Positions 34,666 to 42,596 of a stretch of 60,229 nt of DNA are shown piece by piece. Position numbers and translations under genes: made by a program. Position 1 is the first letter of the stretch. Every line of letters starts with the position of its first letter. The DNA lies in assembly GCA_947174015.1 (NCBI GenBank), contig CAMWHJ010000013.1:1-60229 (forward strand), read 5' to 3'. This DNA is from an uncultured Lachnospiraceae bacterium (GTDB lineage: Bacteria; Bacillota; Clostridia; Lachnospirales; Lachnospiraceae). The notes under the pieces were generated by a model, which made no database searches, was not told where the DNA came from, and saw only the letters and a list, made by a program, of their open reading frames with translations.

Positions 34666-36378
34666 ATGTTAAAATTTAAAAAGCCGAACTATATAGCGAT
34701 AGCCGGCGAGGACAGGAAAGAGATCAAGGAAAAAGCAAAAGAAAAAGACAAGGATACGGAACCAAGAGTGCCGGAGGGTCTCTGGATAAAATGTCCCAAG
34801 TGCGGCGATATGCTTTACAAGGAGGATGTCATCAGTCATTCTTATACCTGTTATAAATGTGGTGCATACTTCAGGGTGCGTACAAAGAACCGACTGCGCA
34901 TGGTGCTGGATAAACACAGCTTTGAGGAATGGGATAAGGAGATACAGGGCAATAATCCGCTGAAATTTCCGGATTATGAGGAAAAGCTGGCACAAGTGCA
35001 GGAGAAGACTAAGCTAAGTGAAGCCATTACCTGTGGCAAGGGAAAAATTTATGGCATGGAAGCAGTGCTCTGTGTCTGTGATTCCAGATTTATCATGGGC
35101 AGCATGGGGCAGGCAGTGGGCGAAAAGCTTGCCAAAGCCTTTGAACGAGCTACCGAAGAAAAATTGCCGGTGATTTGTTTTTGCTGCAGTGGTGGTGCCA
35201 GAATGCAGGAGGGCATGGTATCCCTGATGCAGATGGCAAAGACTTCAGCCGCCATAAAAAAGCATTCCAATGCAGGGTTGCTATATATATCCGTTCTGAC
35301 AGATCCCACCACTGGAGGGGTTACTGCCAGTTTTGCCATGTTGGGTGATATTATCTTAGCAGAGCCGGGAGCCTTGATTGGTTTTGCCGGACCTCGTGTC
35401 ATTGAACAGACGATAGGACAAAAACTGCCAGAAGGATTTCAGCGGGCAGAGTTCCTGTTAGAACATGGATTTATCGACCGGATTGTGAAACGTGAGGATT
35501 TAAAGAGTACTCTCCACAAATTGCTGCAGATGCACCAAAAGAGTGAAGTTTCAATAACAAATACAGAGAACAACAGCCGGTATCTTAAAGTGCAGGAGCG
35601 CAGTGCATGGGAGAGAGTACAACTGTCCAGAGCCTCCGACAGAGCCACAGCCTTGGATTATGTAGAACGCCTGTTTACAGATTTCCTAGAACTTTCCGGT
35701 GATCGTTTGTACAAAGATGATAAGGCAATCGCAGGTGGAATTGCATTCTTTCAGGGGATGCCCGTTACTGTCATTGGTATCCAGAAGGGAAGAAATACCA
35801 AGGAAAATATTGAACGGAATTTCGGTATGCCTTCCCCCGAGGGATATCGCAAGGCACTGCGGTTAATGAAGCAGGCAGAGAAGTTTGGACGGATGGTGAT
35901 TAACTTTGTAGATACACCGGGAGCCTTCTGCGGCATGGAAGCAGAAGAACGGGGACAAGGGGAAGCCATTGCCAGAAATCTGCTGGAAATGTCGGATTTA
36001 AAGGTGCCTGTTTTATCCGTTATGATTGGAGAGGGCGGCAGTGGCGGTGCATTGGCACTGGCAGTTGCCAATGAAGTGATCATGCTGGAAAATGCCACCT
36101 ATTCTATTCTTTCCCCAGAGGGTTTTGCATCAATTTTGTGGAAAGATGGTAAGAAAGCAAAGGATGCGGCAGAGGTCATGAAGATTACAGCAAAGGATTT
36201 AAAAAAGCTGGGCATTATAGACGAGATAATCTATGAGAAAGAACCGGTCACCGCAAAAAATATGGAGCAGGTAACGATACAGCTTTCCCAATGTCTGTCA
36301 GATTTTATTGACAGGTATCAGCATATGGAGGGTGAACAGATAGCAGCGCATAGATATGAGCGTTTTAGGAGAATGTGA
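34666..36378 (+). CDS. accDA: Fused acetyl-CoA carboxylase carboxyltransferase (beta-alpha)
   Basis: A 570-residue single chain covering both carboxyltransferase subunits. N-terminal AccD part: a zinc ribbon with two CX2C pairs (CPKC, CYKC, about residues 44-66), then the CT-beta core ([23 protein letters not shown]). From about residue 315 comes the AccA part ([48 protein letters not shown]). In E. coli and Bacillus these are separate proteins; here no stop or frameshift separates them. The fusion fixes 1:1 stoichiometry. It makes malonyl-CoA for the upstream fab enzymes. Confidence 0.9.
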   Translation: MLKFKKPNYIAIAGEDRKEIKEKAKEKDKDTEPRVPEGLWIKCPKCGDMLYKEDVISHSYTCYKCGAYFRVRTKNRLRMVLDKHSFEEWDKEIQGNNPLKFPDYEEKLAQVQEKTKLSEAITCGKGKIYGMEAVLCVCDSRFIMGSMGQAVGEKLAKAFERATEEKLPVICFCCSGGARMQEGMVSLMQMAKTSAAIKKHSNAGLLYISVLTDPTTGGVTASFAMLGDIILAEPGALIGFAGPRVIEQTIGQKLPEGFQRAEFLLEHGFIDRIVKREDLKSTLHKLLQMHQKSEVSITNTENNSRYLKVQERSAWERVQLSRASDRATALDYVERLFTDFLELSGDRLYKDDKAIAGGIAFFQGMPVTVIGIQKGRNTKENIERNFGMPSPEGYRKALRLMKQAEKFGRMVINFVDTPGAFCGMEAEERGQGEAIARNLLEMSDLKVPVLSVMIGEGGSGGALALAVANEVIMLENATYSILSPEGFASILWKDGKKAKDAAEVMKITAKDLKKLGIIDEIIYEKEPVTAKNMEQVTIQLSQCLSDFIDRYQHMEGEQIAAHRYERFRRM

Positions 36379-36379
36379 C

Positions 36380-37435
36380 GTGGAAAAAGAACCATTAGTA
36401 ATCGGAGAATTGAAAGCAAAATTTCCCTTGATTCAGGGAGGTATGGGAGTGGGTATCAGTCTGTCGGGCTTAGCGGGAGCAGTAGCAAAGGCAGGGGGTA
36501 TCGGGATCATTTCCACAGCACAGATAGGTTTTCGAGAGCCGGATTTTGACACCAATCCCATTGAGGTGAATCTGCGTGTCATCGGCAAGGAAATTGCCAA
36601 AGCAAGACAGATAGCAGAAGGCGGAATATTGGGTGTAAATATTATGGTGGCAACGAAACGTTATGAGGATTATGTCAGGGCGGCAGTGGCGGCAGGGATT
36701 GATTTGGTGGTGTCTGGTGCAGGACTTCCCATTAAGCTGCCGGAGCTGGTGACAGGCAGCTTAACAAAAATTGCTCCCATTGTGTCATCTGCAAAATCAG
36801 CCAATGTGATTTTAAAAATGTGGGATAAGAAATACCATACCACTGCAGATTTGGTGGTTATTGAAGGTCCAAAGGCAGGCGGTCACTTAGGATTTCGCAG
36901 GGAAGAAATAGAAAAACTGTCGGATGCAGAATATGAGCAGGAAATAAAAGCCATTATGGAAGTGGTGGCAGACTATGGCAGAAAATACGAAAAGCATGTG
37001 CCGGTGGTTTTCGGTGGTGGAATTTATGACCGGACTGATGTGGAGCATTATCTCTCATTGGGGTTAAATGGAGTGCAGGTGGCAAGCCGTTTCGTAACTA
37101 CCCATGAGTGTGATGCCAATGAAAATTATAAGCAAGCTTATATTAAGGCACAGAAGGATGACATTGTTTTGGTGAACAGTCCGGTGGGAATGCCGGGAAG
37201 AGCCATTCGCAATCATTTTTACGAAGACAGCAAGCTGGGGAAGTATTCGCCGAAACGGTGCAGACAATGTATTCAGACCTGTAATCCCAAGGAAACTCCC
37301 TATTGTATTACAGATGCGTTAATCAATGCTGCAGAGGGAAATACAGAGGATGCATTGCTGTTTTGCGGAGCCAACGCTTATCGGGCAGAAAAAATAGAGC
37401 ATGTGTCAGACATATTTCAGGAATTTTTCGCATAG
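36380..37435 (+). CDS. NMO/FabK-like FMN oxidoreductase
   Basis: A 351-residue flavin TIM-barrel protein related to nitronate monooxygenase and FabK: IQGGMGVGISLSGLAGAVAK at the start, GPKAGGHLGF, VFGGGIYDR. It also has a Cys-rich C-terminal segment (CRQCIQTCNPKETPYC). I prefer the GTG at 36380, which follows GGAG and comes just after the accDA stop; an ATG at 36356 inside accDA has no site. As last gene of the FAS operon it could be a second enoyl reductase or remove toxic nitronates; the sequence does not decide. Confidence 0.75.
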   Translation: MEKEPLVIGELKAKFPLIQGGMGVGISLSGLAGAVAKAGGIGIISTAQIGFREPDFDTNPIEVNLRVIGKEIAKARQIAEGGILGVNIMVATKRYEDYVRAAVAAGIDLVVSGAGLPIKLPELVTGSLTKIAPIVSSAKSANVILKMWDKKYHTTADLVVIEGPKAGGHLGFRREEIEKLSDAEYEQEIKAIMEVVADYGRKYEKHVPVVFGGGIYDRTDVEHYLSLGLNGVQVASRFVTTHECDANENYKQAYIKAQKDDIVLVNSPVGMPGRAIRNHFYEDSKLGKYSPKRCRQCIQTCNPKETPYCITDALINAAEGNTEDALLFCGANAYRAEKIEHVSDIFQEFFA

Positions 37436-37444
37436 ATTGTGTAG

Positions 37445-37493
37445 AACATCTTTTACATCGGCAGGACAGGATGTGAAGGATGTTTTTGTTTTT
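37445..37493 (+). terminator. Terminator of the fatty-acid synthesis operon
   Basis: A 15-bp stem (37445-37459 with 37470-37484, two G-T wobbles), a 10-nt loop and TTTTTGTTTTT. It lies 10 bp after the last gene. Confidence 0.9.
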
Positions 37494-37527
37494 GGTAAAA
37501 CTTGCTATATGCAGAAAAATCTTCCGG

Positions 37528-37556
37528 TTGACAAAAGCTGTAAATAATGTCAAAAT
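37528..37556 (+). promoter_or_regulatory. Candidate promoter of the sirtuin-like gene
   Basis: TTGACA (37528-37533), a 17-bp spacer and CAAAAT (37551-37556; a weak -10). If used, the three-hairpin repeat at 37588-37716 is inside the 5' leader. Confidence 0.45.
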
Positions 37557-37587
37557 AATAAGCGTTGTGTAGAAAAAATAAATGAAG

Positions 37588-37716
37588 CTGTTCAGTAGGT
37601 CTGTACATTTGCTGCACAGACCGTAATAAAACGTAAATTAAGTGGGCAAAAATTCATCACCATAGGTGATTTTGCATGGATTTCTGCTTGTAACTATGAG
37701 GGTACTGAATAGTTAC
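37588..37716 (+). repeat. Three-hairpin intergenic repeat, copy 3 (complete, divergent)
   Basis: Hairpin A at 37598-37622, B at 37646-37687 and C at 37690-37716, in the same order as copy 4. The inner stem of B is ATCACC-ATA-GGTGAT instead of ATTGCC-GTA-GGCAAT, with both sides changed so that pairing is kept. It lies directly upstream of the sirtuin-like gene. Confidence 0.85.
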
Positions 37717-37750
37717 AAATAAATGAACAATAGAAAGGTTTGTTAAGAGT

Positions 37751-38488
37751 ATGGGTGAAAATTACGAAAACATAGAACGGTTAAGAAGAGTACTCAGGGA
37801 TGCCAACAGTATTGTGGCTTTTTGTGGTTCAGATATGGTGAAAACCAGTGGTTATGCAGATATAGAGAGTGATGATGTGTTTTATGATATTGAGGAGAGG
37901 TACCATGCCTCTACCACAGAATTGTATTCTTCCAGATGCTTGAATACCAGACCGGAAAAGTTTTTTGATTTCTACCGCAATGAAGTAATTGGAGAACAGC
38001 AGATCAGTGCCGGATACTATGCCTTGGCAGAATTGGAACGGCGGGGAAAAATTCGCAGTATTATCACTAAAGATGTACATGGAATCCCACAGAAGGCAGG
38101 TTGCCAGAGAGTGATTGAGCCATTGGGAAATATTTATAAGAATGAATGTCCAAAGTGCAAAAGGCAATATGGTATTGAATATATAAGAAATGGAGACAAG
38201 GTTCCCAGATGTGAAAGCTGCAATACCGCTATTCGTCCAGGGATTGTGCTGCCGGGAGAAATGATTCCCAATCATATTATGACAGCCATGGTAGATGCCA
38301 TTTCCAGGGCAGATGTGCTTCTTCTGTTGGGAATGACAGAGGTGTTTTATGAACTTGAGAAGATGATTCAGTATTATAAACAGGATAAATTGATATATAT
38401 TCGAAAAACACCCATGGAGCCAAACCGCAGAGTGAATATATTTATTAACGATAGTGTGGAGGCAGTGCTGCCTCAGGCAATTATATAG
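37751..38488 (+). CDS. Sirtuin (Sir2) homologue lacking catalytic residues
   Basis: A 245-residue protein that aligns with Sir2 along its length: VAFCGSDMVKTSGYADIES stands for the GAGxSxxSGIPDFR NAD motif, ITKDVHGIPQKAG for ITQNIDxLHxxAG, VIEPLGN for the catalytic ELHGS, a Cys4 zinc site (C133, C136, C154, C157) and RPGIVLPGEMIP. The catalytic His is Leu (L125), and the NAD-contacting Asn and Asp are Asp108 and His110. It is thus probably not a deacetylase, but may still bind a nucleotide or protein. The zinc module is intact. Ribosome site AAAGG is rather far upstream. It is monocistronic. Confidence 0.75.
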   Translation: MGENYENIERLRRVLRDANSIVAFCGSDMVKTSGYADIESDDVFYDIEERYHASTTELYSSRCLNTRPEKFFDFYRNEVIGEQQISAGYYALAELERRGKIRSIITKDVHGIPQKAGCQRVIEPLGNIYKNECPKCKRQYGIEYIRNGDKVPRCESCNTAIRPGIVLPGEMIPNHIMTAMVDAISRADVLLLLGMTEVFYELEKMIQYYKQDKLIYIRKTPMEPNRRVNIFINDSVEAVLPQAII

Positions 38489-38830
38489 AGCATAATAGTT
38501 GCAGTGCAGTTCATATAGTAAAATGATACAAGCTGGCATGTTGCGGCAAGATAAGGAGCAGAAATGAAAAGGTAATACCGTTTCATTTCCTGCTCCTTTT
38601 TTATTTTGGCAGGCAGTAAAGGCAGCAGTGTGTTTTTGGACAATGGCTTATTGAGCAGCAAGCATGATTCGCCCATAATATCAATTATAGCTGAACTGTT
38701 ACATAAAAATTAAGATTTTTTGAAAAATCCTTGCAGTTTTGCAGAATATGTAATAAAATATTCATGCACACAGAAATCAGGCGTTTCTGCCAAATATCCA
38801 CAAATAAGTAAAAGAGTTATAATCAGATAC
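38489..38830 (+). other. Intergenic region before recA
   Basis: It contains the terminator at 38553-38604 and AT-rich sequence. I see no ORF with a ribosome site and no RNA structure other than the terminator. Confidence 0.5.
38553..38604 (+). terminator. Terminator of the sirtuin-like gene
   Basis: AAGGAGCAG-AAATGAAA (from 38553) pairs with TTTCATTT-C-CTGCTCCTT (to 38598), one bulged C, loop about 11 nt, followed by TTTTTT. Confidence 0.85.
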
Positions 38831-38859
38831 TTGACAGGGGGAATAAATTAGGTTAATAT
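38831..38859 (+). promoter_or_regulatory. recA promoter
   Basis: TTGACA (38831-38836), a 17-bp spacer and TAATAT (38854-38859). The start should be near 38866, just before the LexA box. Confidence 0.85.
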
Positions 38860-38872
38860 AGAAATATAAAAG

Positions 38873-38886
38873 CGAACAAATGTTTG
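38873..38886 (+). promoter_or_regulatory. LexA (SOS) box of recA
   Basis: CGAACAAATGTTTG fits the Gram-positive LexA/DinR site CGAACN4GTTCG with changes only at the right end (GTTT for GTTC). It lies just downstream of the start point and 18 bp before the recA start codon. Confidence 0.8.
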
Positions 38887-38904
38887 AGAAAAGGAGAAGA
38901 TAAC

Positions 38905-39960
38905 ATGGGAAAAGAAGATAAAATGAAAGCATTGGAAGCTGCCCTTGCACAGATAGAAAGACAATTTGGAAAAGGTTCTATTATGAAACTGGGTGATACA
39001 AGTCATATGCAGGTGGAGACGATTCCCACCGGTTCCTTAAGCCTTGATATTGCCTTAGGTATGGGCGGCATTCCGAAAGGACGTATTGTGGAGGTCTATG
39101 GACCGGAATCCAGTGGTAAAACCACCGTATCCTTACATATGGTAGCTGAGGTGCAGAAACGGGGCGGAATTGCCGGATTTATTGATGCAGAACATGCCCT
39201 GGACCCGGCTTATGCCAAGAAGATAGGTGTAGATATTGACAATCTTTATATTTCCCAGCCTGATAATGGGGAACAGGCATTGGAGATTACAGAGACTATG
39301 GTGCGTTCTGGTGCAGTGGATATTGTAATTGTGGATTCGGTTGCCGCCTTAGTTCCTAAGGCAGAAATCGATGGTGACATGGGAGATGCCCATGTGGGGC
39401 TTCAGGCACGACTGATGTCACAGGCACTTCGTAAGCTGACGGCAGTGATAAGCAAATCAAATTGCATTGTGATTTTTATCAATCAGCTTCGTGAGAAAGT
39501 GGGAATTATGTTTGGTAACCCAGAGACTACCACTGGCGGACGTGCATTAAAGTTCTACTCCTCCATTCGTTTGGATGTGCGAAGAATTGAAGCCATCAAG
39601 CAGGGAGGAGAAGTGATTGGCAACCGTACCCGCATAAAAGTGGTAAAGAATAAAATTGCCCCACCATTTAAAGAAGCAGAATTTGATATTATGTTTGGTG
39701 AGGGGATCTCTACTACCGGAGATATTCTGGATTTGGCAGCAGAGCTTGGAATTATTCAGAAGAGTGGTGCATGGTATGCATATGGTGGCAATAAGATAGG
39801 ACAGGGACGTGAGAATGCCAAGACCTTTTTGAAGGAAAACAAAGCTATTTTGGAGGAGGTTGAGGCTGCAGTAAGAGCTCACTATGCTTTTGATGGCACC
39901 GAAGAGGAACCACAGGAAAGCAAAGAAGCAGAAACCAAAGAACAGGAAGACGAAGGCTGA
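38905..39960 (+). CDS. recA: Recombinase RecA
   Basis: A 351-residue DNA recombinase and SOS co-protease. Walker [10 protein letters not shown], Walker [22 protein letters not shown]2-loop region [32 protein letters not shown] and the C-terminal acidic tail are standard. The start at 38905 lies 8 nt after AAGGAG. Its LexA box predicts damage induction. recX follows. Confidence 0.97.
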   Translation: MGKEDKMKALEAALAQIERQFGKGSIMKLGDTSHMQVETIPTGSLSLDIALGMGGIPKGRIVEVYGPESSGKTTVSLHMVAEVQKRGGIAGFIDAEHALDPAYAKKIGVDIDNLYISQPDNGEQALEITETMVRSGAVDIVIVDSVAALVPKAEIDGDMGDAHVGLQARLMSQALRKLTAVISKSNCIVIFINQLREKVGIMFGNPETTTGGRALKFYSSIRLDVRRIEAIKQGGEVIGNRTRIKVVKNKIAPPFKEAEFDIMFGEGISTTGDILDLAAELGIIQKSGAWYAYGGNKIGQGRENAKTFLKENKAILEEVEAAVRAHYAFDGTEEEPQESKEAETKEQEDEG

Positions 39961-39984
39961 ACGGTTACGAAGTTTAGCAGTAAT

Positions 39985-40011
39985 GTAACTGTGAAGATAT
40001 GAAACAGTTGC
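39985..40011 (+). repeat. Solitary hairpin-C unit between recA and recX
   Basis: GTAACTGT, an 11-nt loop and ACAGTTGC give the same 8-11-8 geometry as hairpin C of the dispersed repeat. It is framed by GGTTAC (39963-39968) and GTAACC (40015-40020), which can pair around it. It may modulate recX expression within the recA transcript. Confidence 0.55.
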
Positions 40012-40044
40012 GGAGTAACCATAAATCACATCGTAGGTATAGTC

Positions 40045-40659
40045 ATGATTGTAACAGATATTATTTATACAGAAAATAAAAAGTATCTGGTGTATCTGAA
40101 TGATGCACCAAAATTTGAATTATACAAAAGTGAAATCAAATCCTGCCTAATTGAAAAAGGGCAGGATTTGTCCTATGAACAACAGAAATACATTCTGGAA
40201 AATGTCATAGGAAAACGAGCTAAGAAGCGTGCCATGCATATTTTAGAAAAGCATGATAAGACAGAACGGCAGCTAAGGGACAAGCTGTTGGAGAACCGAT
40301 ATCCTCAGGAATGTATTGATTTGGCAGTGGACTATGTAAAAAGCTATGGTTATATTGATGACAGAGCTTATGCAGAACGTTATGTACAGTACCGCAGCAG
40401 TACCAAAAGCAAAAAAAAATTAAAACAGGAACTGATGGGAAAAGGAATATCAAATGAGATAGTCAATGAGGTATTAGAGAAAGAGGAAGTGGAGGAGTCT
40501 GCTGCCATAGAGAAGCTGATTTTAAAAAAAACATCTGTTCCGTGGGAATTGTCCAAGGAGGCAAGAGAGAAATTGATTATGTCATTGATGCGAAAGGGCT
40601 TTGCTTATAGAGATATAGATGCTGTTTTTCGAAAACTTCAAGAAGAATCCCTTGTATAA
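40045..40659 (+). CDS. recX: Regulatory protein RecX
   Basis: A 204-residue inhibitor/modulator of RecA filaments. The helical repeats RAKKRAMHILEKHDKTERQLRDKL, YVKSYGYIDDRAYAERYV and LMRKGFAYRDIDAVF are the RecX three-helix modules (shown split by family convention). It is 84 bp after recA and probably in the same SOS-controlled transcript. The ribosome site is weak (GTAGG), fitting the need for low RecX levels. Confidence 0.88.
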   Translation: MIVTDIIYTENKKYLVYLNDAPKFELYKSEIKSCLIEKGQDLSYEQQKYILENVIGKRAKKRAMHILEKHDKTERQLRDKLLENRYPQECIDLAVDYVKSYGYIDDRAYAERYVQYRSSTKSKKKLKQELMGKGISNEIVNEVLEKEEVEESAAIEKLILKKTSVPWELSKEAREKLIMSLMRKGFAYRDIDAVFRKLQEESLV

Positions 40660-40729
40660 AGAGAAAAGCAACAGAAGGGTTTCGCCTGGTTAAACTGTTA
40701 CAAGGAAACGGAAACCATTGGGAAATCAC

Positions 40730-40758
40730 TTGACACAAGTACGAAAAAAGTATAAAAT
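40730..40758 (+). promoter_or_regulatory. rny promoter
   Basis: TTGACA (40730-40735), a 17-bp spacer and TAAAAT (40753-40758), 47 bp before the start codon. Confidence 0.8.
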
Positions 40759-40805
40759 TTATATGTTGTGGTAATACAACGAAAATTGAATAAGGAGGTG
40801 CTCCT

Positions 40806-42353
40806 GTGCTAGGTTACTTTATTGCAGTAATTATTGCTTTAGTGATATCTATACCTGCAACTTACTTTATTGCCATAGAATACCGTAAAAAGACGGTGGA
40901 GGCGAAAATCGGAAGTGCAGAAGAAAAGGCAAGAGAAATCATAGATGAAGCATTGAAAGTTGCAGAAAACAAAAAGCGTGAAGCACTGCTGGAAGCTAAG
41001 GAAGAGAATCTCAGAGCCAGAAATGAAGTGGAAAGAGAGACCAAGGAGAGACGAGCAGAGGTATCTAAGTATGAGCGTCGTGTTCTTCAAAAAGAAGAAA
41101 ACTTAGACAAGAAAGCAGAGGCAATGGAAAAGCGTGAGGCGGGCTTTGCTGCCAAAGAAGAGGCATTGAGGAAACAGAAGCAGGAAGTGGATTTGCTGAG
41201 CGAAAAACGCGTGCAGGAATTAGAACGAATCTCAGGATTGACCTCCGAACAAGCAAAAGAATATCTTTTGAAAACTGTTGAAGATGAAGTCAGACACGAA
41301 ACAGCCGTTCTTGTAAAAGAGCTTGGAGCAAAAGCAAAGGAAGAAGCAGATAAGAAGGCAAAAGAGTATGTAACAACGGCGATACAGAAATGTGCAGCCG
41401 ACCACGTTGCAGAGACTACCGTTTCCGTAGTGCAACTGCCAAATGATGAAATGAAGGGAAGAATTATCGGACGTGAAGGTCGTAATATTCGTACCTTAGA
41501 GACTATGACAGGTGTGGAATTGATTATTGATGATACACCGGAAGCAGTGGTTTTATCAGGTTTCGATCCAATTCGGAGAGAAGTGGCAAGAATTGCATTA
41601 GAGAAGCTGATTGTGGATGGAAGAATCCATCCGGCTCGTATTGAAGAGATGGTAGAGAAAGCGCAGCGAGAAGTAGAAGTTATGATTCGCGAGGAGGGTG
41701 AAGCAGCTACCTTAGAGGTGGGGGTTCATGGTATACATCCTGAATTAGTACGTTTACTTGGTAAGATGAAATTCCGTACAAGCTATGGTCAGAATGCTTT
41801 GAAGCATTCTATCGAGGTAGCCCATTTATCCGGGCTGTTAGCCGGTGAAATTGGTGTGGATATTCGTATGGCTAAAAGAGCAGGCTTACTCCACGATATC
41901 GGGAAATCGGTAGATCAGGAGATGGAAGGGTCACATATTCAAATTGGTGTGGAACTTTGTAGGAAGTACAAAGAATCCGGCATCATAATCAATGCAGTGG
42001 AAGCCCATCATGGAGATGTGGAACCCCAGTCTTTGATTGCATGCATTGTTCAAGCTGCAGATACGATCTCCGCAGCAAGACCAGGTGCCAGACGTGAGAC
42101 ATTAGAAACATATACAAACAGATTAAAACAGTTAGAGGATATTACAAACGCATTTAAGGGCGTGGAGAAATCTTTTGCTATCCAGGCAGGTAGAGAGATT
42201 CGAGTTATGGTAGTTCCGGAGCAGGTTACGGATGCGGACATGGTATTGTTAGCAAGAGACGTTTCAAAGCAAATTGAAGCTGAATTGGAATATCCGGGAC
42301 AGATTAAAGTAAACGTTATTCGTGAATCAAGAGTTGTTGATTATGCGAAATAA
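40806..42353 (+). CDS. rny: Ribonuclease Y
   Basis: A 515-residue membrane-bound endoribonuclease that starts mRNA decay. An N-terminal transmembrane helix (about 2-20) is followed by a long Lys/Glu coiled coil (25-200), a KH domain with [12 protein letters not shown] (about 215-280) and an HD domain with the metal pair in [10 protein letters not shown]. Length is standard. GTG start with AAGGAGG 7 nt upstream. It follows recA-recX with its own promoter and terminator. Confidence 0.95.
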   Translation: MLGYFIAVIIALVISIPATYFIAIEYRKKTVEAKIGSAEEKAREIIDEALKVAENKKREALLEAKEENLRARNEVERETKERRAEVSKYERRVLQKEENLDKKAEAMEKREAGFAAKEEALRKQKQEVDLLSEKRVQELERISGLTSEQAKEYLLKTVEDEVRHETAVLVKELGAKAKEEADKKAKEYVTTAIQKCAADHVAETTVSVVQLPNDEMKGRIIGREGRNIRTLETMTGVELIIDDTPEAVVLSGFDPIRREVARIALEKLIVDGRIHPARIEEMVEKAQREVEVMIREEGEAATLEVGVHGIHPELVRLLGKMKFRTSYGQNALKHSIEVAHLSGLLAGEIGVDIRMAKRAGLLHDIGKSVDQEMEGSHIQIGVELCRKYKESGIIINAVEAHHGDVEPQSLIACIVQAADTISAARPGARRETLETYTNRLKQLEDITNAFKGVEKSFAIQAGREIRVMVVPEQVTDADMVLLARDVSKQIEAELEYPGQIKVNVIRESRVVDYAK

Positions 42354-42366
42354 TAGCTTACAAAGT

Positions 42367-42401
42367 AAAACCGCTATATACAATAGGTATATAGCGGTTT
42401 T
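42367..42401 (+). terminator. Terminator of rny
   Basis: AAAACCGCTATATA (42367-42380) pairs perfectly with TATATAGCGGTTTT (42388-42401), loop 7 nt, T-run included. Confidence 0.9.
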
Positions 42402-42421
42402 ATTGCTGTCAAAAAAACATT

Positions 42422-42590
42422 GTAACTGTGAAGGTAACTGTTCAGTAGGTCTGTGCATTTACTGCACAGACCGTAAGAAAAAGTGGATATAACAGGCAAA
42501 GAACCATTGCCGTAGGCAATTTTGCATGGTTCTTTGCTTGTAACTATGAAGGTACTGAATAGTTACCTGTGAAGATATAAAACAGTTACG
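42422..42590 (+). repeat. Three-hairpin intergenic repeat, copy 4 (complete reference copy)
   Basis: Hairpin A at 42448-42472 (GGTCTGTGCA, 5-nt loop, exact complement), B at 42496-42537 (12-bp outer stem GCAAAGAACCAT / ATGGTTCTTTGC around the inner ATTGCC-GTA-GGCAAT hairpin) and C at 42540-42566. Fragments of further C units flank it (42422-42445, 42567-42590). It lies between the convergent rny and chemotaxis receptor genes. Confidence 0.9.
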
Positions 42591-42596
42591 AAACAT

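Noticed and set aside
37829..38539. Minus-strand ORF (236 codons) opposite the sirtuin-like gene
   Set aside because: It mirrors a protein with recognisable zinc and Sir2 motifs; no start site or family features of its own.
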